This document shows positions 7,245 to 13,248 of a stretch of 14,921 bases of DNA, one piece after another. Origin of the DNA: JAQGMO01 sp050954505. Lineage in GTDB: Bacteria; Pseudomonadota; Gammaproteobacteria; Burkholderiales; Burkholderiaceae_D. Both the position numbers and the translations under genes were made by a program. The DNA is taken from assembly GCA_050954505.1 (NCBI GenBank), contig JBPBPY010000405.1, positions 1 to 14,921 on the forward strand, in the 5' to 3' direction. The stretch's first letter is position 1; every line of letters starts with the position of its first letter. The notes under the pieces are model-generated. The model had not been told where the DNA came from and did not search any database. It saw only the letters and a program-made list of their open reading frames with translations.

Positions 7245-8495
7245 ATGGCTCTCATCGTACATAAATACGGCGGCACTTCGATGGGCTCGACCGAGCGCAT
7301 CAAGAATGTCGCCAGGCGCGTGGCCAAATGGCACGACGCAGGTTATCAGATCGTCGTGGTGCCATCGGCCATGTCCGGTGAAACCAATCGCCTGATTGGT
7401 CTGGCCAAGGAAATCATGGATCAGCCCGACCCGCGCGAACTCGACATGCTCGCCTCTACCGGCGAACAGGTTTCGGTTGCCTTGCTGGCGATGGCATTGC
7501 AAGCGATCGGCAAGGAGTCGGTTTCCTACGCAGGCTGGCAGGTTCCCATCCGCACCGATTCGGCCTTCACCAAGGCGCGCATCGAATCGATCGATGACAA
7601 GAAGGTCAGCGCTGACCTCGACGCCGGCAAGATCGTCATCATCACCGGTTTCCAGGGCGTCGATGGCGATGGCAACATCGCCACCCTGGGCCGCGGTGGC
7701 AGCGACACCTCTGCGGTAGCCATTGCGGTGGCAATGAAAGCGGCGGAATGCCTGATCTTCACCGACGTCGACGGCGTCTACACCACCGACCCGCGCGTGG
7801 TGTCGGATGCGCGCCGCCTGAACACCGTGACCTTCGAGGAAATGCTTGAAATGGCATCGCTGGGTTCGAAGGTCTTGCAGATCCGTTCGGTCGAATTCGC
7901 CGGCAACTACCGCATGCCGACCCGCGTGCTGTCATCGTTGACCGACCCGATGATCGCGCTCGACATCGAAGCGCGTTCGGGCACCCTGATATCGTTTGAG
8001 GAAGATACAAAAATGGAACAAGCCACCATCACCGGCATCGCCTTCAACCGCGACGAAGCCAAGATCACCGTCCTGGCCGTGCCGGACAAGCCGGGCATTG
8101 CCTTTTCGATCCTGGGTCCGGTTGCCGATGCCAACATCGAAGTCGACATGATCATCCAGAACCAGTCCGTCGAAGGCAAGACCGACTTCACGTTCACGGT
8201 GGCACGCGGCGAATACGACAAGGCCATGGCCGTGCTGGAGACCAGTGTGCGCGAGCATCTGGGCACTGGCCAGCTGGTGGGCGACACCAAGGTGTCGAAG
8301 GTATCGGTGGTCGGCGTTGGCATGCGCAGCCATGTCGGCATTGCATCGCAAATGTTCCGCACCTTGTCGGAAGAGGGCATCAACATCAAGATGATTTCGA
8401 CCTCGGAAATCAAGATTTCGGTTTTGATTGATGAAAAATACATGGAACTGGCCGTGCGCGCGTTGCACAAGGCGTTCGGTCTGGAAAACGCATAA
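7245..8495 (+). CDS. lysC: Aspartate kinase, class with internal beta subunit
   Basis: The 416-aa product begins MALIVHKYGGTSMGS, the amino-acid kinase signature of aspartokinase. It continues with GFQGVDGDGNIATLGRGGSDTSA and FTDVDGVYTTDPR, and ends in two ACT domains (about 270-416). It phosphorylates aspartate, the first step to lysine, threonine, methionine and diaminopimelate. The length and short linker are those of the monofunctional, lysine-plus-threonine-sensitive type (Corynebacterium, Pseudomonas) rather than E. coli LysC (449 aa). The start is ATG 7245; an upstream TTG in frame lies within the -10 element. No Shine-Dalgarno sequence is seen in the short pyrimidine-rich leader. An internal start is described separately. 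Confidence 0.96.
   Translation: MALIVHKYGGTSMGSTERIKNVARRVAKWHDAGYQIVVVPSAMSGETNRLIGLAKEIMDQPDPRELDMLASTGEQVSVALLAMALQAIGKESVSYAGWQVPIRTDSAFTKARIESIDDKKVSADLDAGKIVIITGFQGVDGDGNIATLGRGGSDTSAVAIAVAMKAAECLIFTDVDGVYTTDPRVVSDARRLNTVTFEEMLEMASLGSKVLQIRSVEFAGNYRMPTRVLSSLTDPMIALDIEARSGTLISFEEDTKMEQATITGIAFNRDEAKITVLAVPDKPGIAFSILGPVADANIEVDMIIQNQSVEGKTDFTFTVARGEYDKAMAVLETSVREHLGTGQLVGDTKVSKVSVVGVGMRSHVGIASQMFRTLSEEGINIKMISTSEIKISVLIDEKYMELAVRALHKAFGLENA
8013..8495 (+). CDS. Putative aspartokinase beta (regulatory ACT) subunit from internal lysC start
   Basis: Within lysC, in the same frame, ATG 8013 (Met257 of the long form) is preceded by GAGGAAG at 7998-8004, an excellent Shine-Dalgarno sequence with an 8-nt gap. 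Initiation here would give a 160-aa protein, MEQATITGIAFNRDEAKITV onward, made only of the two ACT domains. An alpha2-beta2 aspartokinase with an in-frame beta subunit is established for Bacillus and Corynebacterium and is known for related proteobacterial enzymes. It binds feedback effectors at the interface with the alpha chain. That it is made here is inferred from the start signal and the matching position. The long form has the weaker start signal. Confidence 0.6.
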   Translation: MEQATITGIAFNRDEAKITVLAVPDKPGIAFSILGPVADANIEVDMIIQNQSVEGKTDFTFTVARGEYDKAMAVLETSVREHLGTGQLVGDTKVSKVSVVGVGMRSHVGIASQMFRTLSEEGINIKMISTSEIKISVLIDEKYMELAVRALHKAFGLENA

Positions 8496-8522
8496 AAAGT
8501 TGCAGCTTCTTGCAAGCTGCCA

Positions 8523-8551
8523 TTGACCAATCAGGCGTGAAAGTTTATTAT
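8523..8551 (+). promoter_or_regulatory. Sigma-70 promoter for tRNA-Ser
   Basis: TTGACC (8523-8528) and TATTAT (8546-8551) have a 17-nt spacer. Transcription would start near 8558, about 35 nt before the tRNA 5' end. A TCAGGCG/CGCCTGA inverted repeat (8531-8537 and 8555-8561) spans the -10. Confidence 0.65.
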
Positions 8552-8592
8552 TCCCGCCTGACTGCAGCACAGCAACAAGGTGCTGACAGAGT

Positions 8593-8686
8593 GGAGACGT
8601 GGCCGAGTGGTCGAAGGCACTTCCCTGCTAAGGAAGCATATGGGCTTAAACCTGTATCGTGGGTTCGACTCCCACCGTCTCCGCCA
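8593..8686 (+). tRNA. tRNA-Ser, anticodon GCU
   Basis: The cloverleaf is complete. The 7-bp acceptor stem is GGAGACG (8593-8599) with CGTCTCC (8676-8682). The anticodon stem CTTCC/GGAAG holds the loop CTGCTAA with anticodon GCT at 8627-8629, reading AGC/AGU serine codons. There is a long variable arm as expected of serine tRNAs, and a T-arm GTGGG-TTCGACT-CCCAC. Discriminator G8683 is followed by an encoded CCA (8684-8686). The length of 94 nt is normal for tRNA-Ser. It has its own promoter upstream and a strong terminator directly downstream. Confidence 0.97.
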
Positions 8687-8737
8687 AAAAACAAAAGCCC
8701 TTGCGCAAGCAAGGGCTTTTTTTCTTTGGCGGAGACG
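8676..8737. repeat. 62-bp near-perfect palindrome covering tRNA 3' end and terminator
   Basis: The 29-nt arms 8676-8704 and 8709-8737 are reverse complements at 27 of 29 positions, with GCAA at the centre. The left arm contains the tRNA acceptor 3' strand plus CCA (CGTCTCCGCCA). The right arm carries its inverted copy, TTTGGCGGAGACG, beyond the terminator T-tract. Confidence 0.8.
8693..8723 (+). terminator. Rho-independent terminator after tRNA-Ser
   Basis: A perfect 12-bp stem AAAAGCCCTTGC (8693-8704) and GCAAGGGCTTTT (8709-8720) with a GCAA tetraloop runs into a seven-T tract (8717-8723). It begins only 6 nt after the tRNA CCA end. Confidence 0.9.
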
Positions 8738-8763
8738 AGCGAGCATTGCTCGCGGGTGGGAGG
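8728..8763 (+). repeat. 36-bp repeat, copy 1 (inverted tRNA-Ser tail with inserted palindrome)
   Basis: This copy matches 8869-8904 at 34 of 36 positions, 141 bp apart. It starts GGCGGAGACG, the inverse of the tRNA-Ser 3' end, and ends GGTGGGAG, the inverse of the T-arm CTCCCACC. Between them sits the small palindrome GCGAGCA-T-TGCTCGC (8739-8753), absent from the tRNA itself. Confidence 0.8.
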
Positions 8764-8768
8764 CGAAG

Positions 8769-8790
8769 GGATTCGCTTGCAAGCGAATCC
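8769..8790. repeat. 22-bp perfect palindrome
   Basis: GGATTCGCTTG (8769-8779) is followed directly by its exact reverse complement (8780-8790) with no loop. It lies between the two 36-bp repeats. Its resemblance to REP-like elements is inferred only from shape. Confidence 0.75.
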
Positions 8791-8824
8791 GCGGCCCGCG
8801 CTTGCGTGGGCGACTCCCCAGGAT

Positions 8825-8867
8825 AAAAGCAAACAACGCTTGTTCGCGCAAGCGAGGGCTTTTTTTT
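8825..8867 (+). terminator. Second, degenerate terminator-like hairpin
   Basis: CGCTTG (8837-8842) and CAAGCG (8849-8854) form a hairpin. An outer AAAAGC (8825-8830) can pair with GCTTTT (8858-8863), and eight T follow (8860-8867). It looks like a diverged duplicate of the tRNA terminator, being followed by the second copy of the 36-bp repeat. Confidence 0.55.
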
Positions 8868-8868
8868 G

Positions 8869-8904
8869 GGCGGAGACGAGCGAGCACTGCTCGTGGGTGG
8901 GAGG
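8869..8904 (+). repeat. 36-bp repeat, copy 2
   Basis: This is the second copy of the inverted tRNA-tail repeat (34 of 36 identical to 8728-8763). Its internal palindrome is CGAGCA-C-TGCTCG (8881-8893). Both copies sit directly after a T-tract, so terminator and repeat appear to have been duplicated as one unit. Confidence 0.8.
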
Positions 8905-9030
8905 TCGAGCAGGGGTTCAAACCACATCACGCTTGCCTGCGCCATGAAATCGGCTTGCATGCCGATGTTGTTCGCCATAAGCAACTCCGCAGCCGCGCTG
9001 ACGTAGAGAGTTCTTGAAAGTTGCGGAATT

Positions 9031-9058
9031 GGAACTAAGTTTCCATTTATACCACTTA
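9031..9058 (+). promoter_or_regulatory. Candidate hrp box (HrpL-type ECF sigma promoter)
   Basis: GGAACT (9031-9036), 15 nt, then CCACTTA (9052-9058). The HrpL consensus is GGAACC-N15/16-CCACNNA, so only one fixed base differs (T for C at the end of the first half). It lies 26 nt before ATG 9085, a suitable distance for a promoter of that gene. A generic ECF sigma promoter is the alternative, since GGAAC is common to that class. Confidence 0.6.
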
Positions 9059-9084
9059 TCGCCATAACTAACATGGAGAAAAGT

Positions 9085-9588
9085 ATGCCTGGTATTGGAC
9101 CTCATTCAATGGAAGCACTACGATCGATCTGGGATAACCCGACGACGGAACTGGAAGCCCCCAACGCGCCAACTCTCACACATCAAACCCATGGGTGGAC
9201 CCATGCCAATGCAGTGCCCGTGCCTACGCCTGAATCAGCCGCACAGAACGCCGCATATCGGTCGAACGCCGGCCGCAGTGGATTCGAGCGATCATTGGCG
9301 CAAAATGTGATTCAGTCAGCCAGTGCATCGGCTGTTACAAGTTCAACAGCTTCCGGGACAGGACCGCTGCCAACGGGAGTTGGCCGTAGCGTTTTCAGTG
9401 CCCGTCCTGAAAACAAGCAGTATGGCGAGAAAGTGGTTTATCGTGCTGAATCCGGATCGGGTAAAAATAAACTCAGGGAAAGCTTTACGGTGACAGCTTC
9501 GGTATCGGAGCAGCAAGCACGTCAACGCGCCATCGCCGCCAAGCAACAAATGGATGCTGGCACGTGGGTTCCGAAATCCCAGCGTTGA
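9085..9588 (+). CDS. Unrecognised 167-aa protein; candidate type III secreted effector
   Basis: I do not recognise a domain. The protein starts MPGIGPHSMEALRSIW. Residues 20-100 are rich in Ser, Thr, Ala and Pro and look disordered. The C-terminal 60 residues are basic and end in a probable helix (SEQQARQRAIAAKQQM). There is no signal peptide or membrane segment. ATG 9085 is chosen because GGAGA at 9075-9079 lies 5-6 nt upstream; the in-frame ATG 9073 overlaps that Shine-Dalgarno sequence and has none of its own. The hrp-box-like promoter, the Ser-rich N-terminus with Ile at position 4, and the site beside a tRNA suggest a HrpL-controlled type III effector or helper. One acidic residue in the first 12 is not ideal for that. 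Function is unknown. Confidence 0.75.
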   Translation: MPGIGPHSMEALRSIWDNPTTELEAPNAPTLTHQTHGWTHANAVPVPTPESAAQNAAYRSNAGRSGFERSLAQNVIQSASASAVTSSTASGTGPLPTGVGRSVFSARPENKQYGEKVVYRAESGSGKNKLRESFTVTASVSEQQARQRAIAAKQQMDAGTWVPKSQR

Positions 9589-9944
9589 TTCGCACGTGAA
9601 TCCCGACATCCCGGCATGAGTTCGCCGGGATGCTTCAATAAGGTTTTGTGCGTACTGAATTTTCAGCCGCAAGACCGTCAACCGAGCACTGCCATGTCGA
9701 AAAAAGATGGTGCCCGAATCTGATCTTCCTTTTCGGGCACTCATCATTGTCTCAAGCTCGGTGCTTAACTAGGCAACTCCGTGGGAAACCCATTCGAAGC
9801 CTGGCCACCCAAGCAATACCGAAGCTGACTTCGCCATAGTAGACCGAGCAATCACTCTGCATGTGCAGTGGTCAATTTCACGAAATGACTGCTGAAGCTC
9901 ACCGGAATATGCGGTGTGAGACAGCGATCGACTTACACCTTCCA
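9589..9944. other. Convergent intergenic region, no gene seen
   Basis: These 356 bases lie between the two convergent effector-like genes. They contain the minus-strand terminator at 9700-9746 and a plus-strand hairpin CATCCCGGC/GCCGGGATG (9607-9615 and 9624-9632). That hairpin lacks a T-tract but is well placed to end the plus-strand gene. The rest (about 9750-9944) is of visibly lower GC, and I see no coding, RNA or transposase signal in it. Confidence 0.5.
9700..9746 (-). terminator. Rho-independent terminator for the 377-aa minus-strand gene
   Basis: Read on the minus strand, GTGCCCGAA (9740-9732) pairs with TTCGGGCAC (9718-9710). GATG/CATC extends the stem past a one-base bulge, and six T follow (9705-9700). 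It lies about 200 nt after the stop codon. Confidence 0.7.
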
Positions 9945-11078
9945 TCAGGCAGCAAACTTCCCTTCAAACGCCTGCAAGATATTTTTTTCCATCGGTATGC
10001 TGCGTTTCAAACCACCCAATATTCTGGCGTGCTTTTTTTGCGCTGCCGCTGCGGCATTGAGCAAGTCCTGTGTCTTCTCAGAAAACGAACCTGCTGGCGA
10101 TTCGTTAATCAGTCGCACCAGCAGCATGGCGATCTGGCTGGCGGGCTTGTTTTTTTGCGTGTGCTTGACATCCTCGTACCACCCTGGGAGCGCGGCGAGG
10201 AGTCCATCGATGCACGCGTTGCGCAATGTTGCGCGATGCTCTTGCGGCCAGATGCTGACCGATACCCTGAGGTTTTCCAGTAACGATGGAAAATATGGTG
10301 CATTGGCCGGTTCTTTCAAATTCTCGCATGTTTGCTTAATGAGGGATTTCATATTCGCAACCGTCGAATTGATTTCTTGGGCAACCTGCAGCGCAACTCG
10401 CGGCAAATTCTGCCGCATCGCTGCCTGCGTTTCATCAATCAGTCGGCCGATTCTCGAGTTGACCTCGGCTAAATCTCGCGCGACGCCGATGGTTGCCGGA
10501 GAAATCGTGCCACTCTGCGCTACCAGCTGCTCCATGGCTGTTACCGCCATAGATAGTCGGGTCAAGACCTGCGTTCTGTGGGTGATCAATTCATGTGTCA
10601 AATTCGCATATGCATGCTGTGCTTCCTGCGGCGGCAAATCGGCCACTTGTGCCAGCTTCGTTCTGGCCCGGATAATGCGCTGCTTGTCTGCGTGGAGGTC
10701 GGGGAAGTTATGTATTCGCAAATTTTCACGCGTCAAGGCCGCTGGGCGCATGGCATCAGTGGCAAAGTAGGCGACGGGCAGCCGTCCTTCCGCCTGAGCC
10801 GGCCGGCTTGCCGCGCGTCGATGCGCCGCCATGGTGCCAGCGCCCGGCCCGGAATCGCCGCCAGCCTCCAGCGTGGTGCGCAAACGCTGGGCGGTGTGGC
10901 GGCCCGCATTGCGCAACGGCGTGGGGTCAACCACCGTGGAGGCAGATGAGAAATTTGACGGCAAAGGCGCAGCGCTCTGCTGCCTTCCAGCCAGCGCAGT
11001 TTCGGGATCGCTTGCAGGCGTCAGGCTTGCGGATGCGGCCAGGTGCGCGTTGGGCACCCGAAGACTGGGAAGCGGCAT
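9945..11078 (-). CDS. Unrecognised 377-aa protein; candidate type III secreted effector
   Basis: I do not recognise a family. The first 125 or so residues (MPLPSLRVPNAHLAASASLT onward) are rich in Ala, Ser, Pro and Thr and look unstructured. The remaining 250 appear mostly helical, with heptad-like stretches (HRTQVLTRLSMAVTAMEQLV, LAEVNSRIGRLIDETQ) and an Ala-rich C-terminal helix. No signal peptide or membrane segment is present. The N-terminus fits rules described for HrpL-class effectors: no acidic residue in the first 12, an aliphatic or Pro at positions 3-4, and many Ser in the first 50. AAGG lies 8 nt before ATG 11078. A hrp-box-like element is upstream and a terminator downstream, so it is probably a single-gene transcript. 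The effector role is inferred. Confidence 0.75.
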   Translation of the reverse strand: MPLPSLRVPNAHLAASASLTPASDPETALAGRQQSAAPLPSNFSSASTVVDPTPLRNAGRHTAQRLRTTLEAGGDSGPGAGTMAAHRRAASRPAQAEGRLPVAYFATDAMRPAALTRENLRIHNFPDLHADKQRIIRARTKLAQVADLPPQEAQHAYANLTHELITHRTQVLTRLSMAVTAMEQLVAQSGTISPATIGVARDLAEVNSRIGRLIDETQAAMRQNLPRVALQVAQEINSTVANMKSLIKQTCENLKEPANAPYFPSLLENLRVSVSIWPQEHRATLRNACIDGLLAALPGWYEDVKHTQKNKPASQIAMLLVRLINESPAGSFSEKTQDLLNAAAAAQKKHARILGGLKRSIPMEKNILQAFEGKFAA

Positions 11079-11156
11079 TTTGGTTACCTTTGACGATGAC
11101 GTGGACGATTGTCTGCCAGGCCAACGGAACGCGGTCCAGGTGCCGGCATCAGCCCA

Positions 11157-11185
11157 TGAGTCGCCGTACTCGCGTCAAGAGTTCC
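11157..11185 (-). promoter_or_regulatory. Candidate hrp box, second copy
   Basis: On the minus strand, GGAACT (11185-11180), 16 nt, then CGACTCA (11163-11157). This differs from GGAACC-N15/16-CCACNNA at two fixed bases. It shares the GGAACT variant with the box at 9031. It lies 78 nt before the start of the 377-aa gene. It is weaker alone than the first box, but the pairing raises its credibility. Confidence 0.45.
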
Positions 11186-11227
11186 AAAGGTTTTTGACTG
11201 CCTGATGGTGCCATGAAAAAGTACACA

Positions 11228-11986
11228 TCAAGGTTTGCGAAATCGCAGCATGAACTGGTCCGTTTTTCCGCGAATAGCCGGGTCGAAGACATTCGCCGTA
11301 TGTGCGTCAGCGGGATTGTGCAGCAGTGACGACTCGCCATCGAGCGTGAAGCCAGCAGCCAGCACTTCCTTCTTGACCAGGTCTTCATCGATGCGGTGCA
11401 GTGATGCCATGCCGGCTTCGTCGAGGCCGGGGGCGCCAGCATGATCGACCACCACGTAGACGCCACCAGGCTTCAAGGCCTCGAATACCGACTTGTTGAG
11501 CTGTGCGGCACCGGCAGGGCCAGCCCAGATATGGATGTCATGGTAGTTCTGCGCAGTCCAGACCATGTCCACCTTGACAGGGACATTCAAGGTGGACTGG
11601 TTGGCGATGGCTTCATGCACATTTGCCCGACCTGGTTCGGCAGACACAGGCGATGGCTTGGGTGCGTTGTTATGTTTGTCAATGACCAGCTGGGGTGTTA
11701 CAGCGTAGACGCCGCCACCGGGGCCCACGGCGGTACTGAAGACCCGGGTGAAATCACCGCTGCCGGGAATGAAATCGACGACTGTTTGTCCGGGTTGGAC
11801 CTGCGCAAAGGTCAGCATTTCCGCCGGTTTGCGGCTGCTGTCGCGGGCCAGGTCGGCGGCCGGACGGGCTGCTGCGGACATGGCTGGGCTGTCGGCGGCC
11901 ATTGCAGCTGCACTGATTGCCGCAAGGCTGCCAACGAATGCTACGCATGCAACAGCATTGACGATCGGATTGAGTGAAAATCGCAT
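11228..11986 (-). CDS. Exported class I SAM-methyltransferase-like protein (COG4798 type)
   Basis: The 252-aa product has a Sec signal peptide (hydrophobic 8-28, AMA/AD cleavage after residue 30). It is followed by a Rossmann-like methyltransferase domain with VVDFIPGSGDFT (69-80) in the place of SAM motif I and ALKPGGVYVVVDH (170-182) later. The HRIDEDLVKKEVLAAGF segment (197-213) is typical of the 'predicted methyltransferase' group COG4798. ATG 11986 is well supported by AGGAGA 4-5 nt upstream. An exported SAM-dependent enzyme is puzzling because SAM is cytoplasmic, so the substrate and even activity are open. No operon partner is obvious: the next minus-strand gene upstream ends 389 nt away. 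Confidence 0.85.
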   Translation of the reverse strand: MRFSLNPIVNAVACVAFVGSLAAISAAAMAADSPAMSAAARPAADLARDSSRKPAEMLTFAQVQPGQTVVDFIPGSGDFTRVFSTAVGPGGGVYAVTPQLVIDKHNNAPKPSPVSAEPGRANVHEAIANQSTLNVPVKVDMVWTAQNYHDIHIWAGPAGAAQLNKSVFEALKPGGVYVVVDHAGAPGLDEAGMASLHRIDEDLVKKEVLAAGFTLDGESSLLHNPADAHTANVFDPAIRGKTDQFMLRFRKP

Positions 11987-12375
11987 CTTGTCTCCTGGTT
12001 TGTGGGTAAAGGCGGCGTGCGCCAGGCCTTCTTTTTACCATGTTGCCGGAGGCGGCGACTCTTCCAGGATGACGAGTGTGCAGCAAACGCAACGCAGAGC
12101 ATGGCGAACGGCCAGGCTGTTCAAGTGCCGGGAAATCGACGCCCGCGGGTCGGCACTGCGCAAGCTGCGCAGCGGTGAAGCACGCGTGACTGGTGGAGGT
12201 TGGCGCCGCCAGCTGCACCAGGGGCAACCCGGAACTTGGCAGCCTCATCGCGCTGTCTTCGAATTTCGTTGTGGTCGTACTGCGGGCTTGACTGACGCAG
12301 GCATTCAGGTTGGTGGCGCGTGCTGCAATAGTGTCAATGCAGCGGCCCAGGTATCCTAATGAACTGCATCAGGCG
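11987..12375. other. Intergenic region, no gene seen
   Basis: These 389 bases should hold the promoter of the methyltransferase-like gene, but I could not pick a convincing -35/-10 pair. Open frames here on both strands have no recognisable protein character. One compact perfect hairpin is present: CTGCGCA-AGC-TGCGCAG (12156-12172), without a T-tract. Confidence 0.4.
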
Positions 12376-12819
12376 CTAGAGATTCGGGCAGAAATGGTTT
12401 TCAATCGCCAGCACCATGACATCGGCGAAGCTGGCTTCCTTGACTGCAGGGTGGGTCGTGAAGTATTTGACATAGACGAATTCGATCTGTCCAGACTTGA
12501 TGGCTGCCGGCACGCATTCGGCTTCGGGCAGCAGCAGATCGATGCGGCCCTTCAGTTCACGCTGATTTTCCACCGTGGCCATGTTCTTGGGGTCGAGGAA
12601 TCCCATGGTCAGGCCATGACGGGCGCCAGCCTGGTAACCATCGAGAAATCCGCGGATGAGATTGGTGCATGCCATGAAGCGAAATTGATCCTGCTCTGGC
12701 GTTTTGGGTTTCATTTTGCAGGCATCGGCGACAGCCCCGGCCGAACCTGCCTGCGCCGTTCCCGCTGCTGCTGCAAAAATGGCCAGCCCAAGCGTCAAGG
12801 TGAAGACTCCGCGCCGCAT
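12376..12819 (-). CDS. Secreted Rap1a/Tai-like small protein
   Basis: The 147-aa product has a Sec signal peptide (MRRGVFTLTLGLAIFAAAAG, cleavage near AQA/GS at 24). The mature part has four cysteines (34, 51, 102, 144), enough for two disulfides. The layout is C...C..LIRGFLDGY..G, then ECVP, then YVKYFTTHPAVKE, then AIENHFCP. This resembles the Rap1a/Tai fold (periplasmic immunity proteins against type VI amidase effectors and many functionally unknown relatives). No toxin gene is adjacent, so an immunity role is not supported by context. ATG 12819 is preferred because GGAG lies 9 nt before it; the in-frame ATG 12834 overlaps that Shine-Dalgarno sequence and would lengthen the signal peptide by MEHDL. 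Confidence 0.75.
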   Translation of the reverse strand: MRRGVFTLTLGLAIFAAAAGTAQAGSAGAVADACKMKPKTPEQDQFRFMACTNLIRGFLDGYQAGARHGLTMGFLDPKNMATVENQRELKGRIDLLLPEAECVPAAIKSGQIEFVYVKYFTTHPAVKEASFADVMVLAIENHFCPNL

Positions 12820-13248
12820 CAAGTCATGCTCCATTTATCGAACGCCACCCTGCTTGTCAACGCCCACATTGTTGCGGCCGGCGCAGGGCATTGAATCCGG
12901 CAGGCCGAAACACCCTGCGAATGGGCGTCGATAGAAATACGCATGGCAACATCCAATGGAGCAAAGTCTTATTACATCGTAAAACTTGACCAAGAGCAAC
13001 CCGAATTCGCTACCGTGTTGTAGCAATGCCCATTTTCCAATGCCGTTCGGGCCGGGAACGCCTGCAGACCCTGACGCCGTTCGGCAAAAAAACATCAACC
13101 AGTAAAATCGTCAGGCCGATCTCAGCGCATTAATTGTCATTATTGCTAAACTGCTGCACTATACTGCCGGTCCGCATTCACGCGCTGCTTGAAGCGCCCG
13201 TAATGCAACGCTCACTGCCATTGCACATTCCTGGAACGAAAGATTTGC
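12820..13248. other. Divergent intergenic region with tentative promoters
   Basis: These 429 bases separate the minus-strand Rap1a-like gene from the plus-strand sensor kinase. On the minus strand, TTGGAT (12956-12951) and TATCGA (12933-12928) are 17 nt apart. On the plus strand, TATACT (13160-13165) has TTGTCA (13134-13139) upstream, but with a 20-nt spacer. Both are weak calls. I see no gene or RNA in this stretch. Confidence 0.35.

Noticed and set aside
8502..8520. Hairpin GCAGCTT-CTTGC-AAGCTGC after lysC as a terminator
   Set aside because: The stem is good but no T-tract follows, and the tRNA promoter begins at once. It may be a weak or Rho-linked stop but is not supported as an intrinsic terminator.
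8705..8910. CRISPR array reading of the repeats behind tRNA-Ser
   Set aside because: There are only two repeat copies with a 105-bp interval containing other palindromes and a terminator, and no cas genes.
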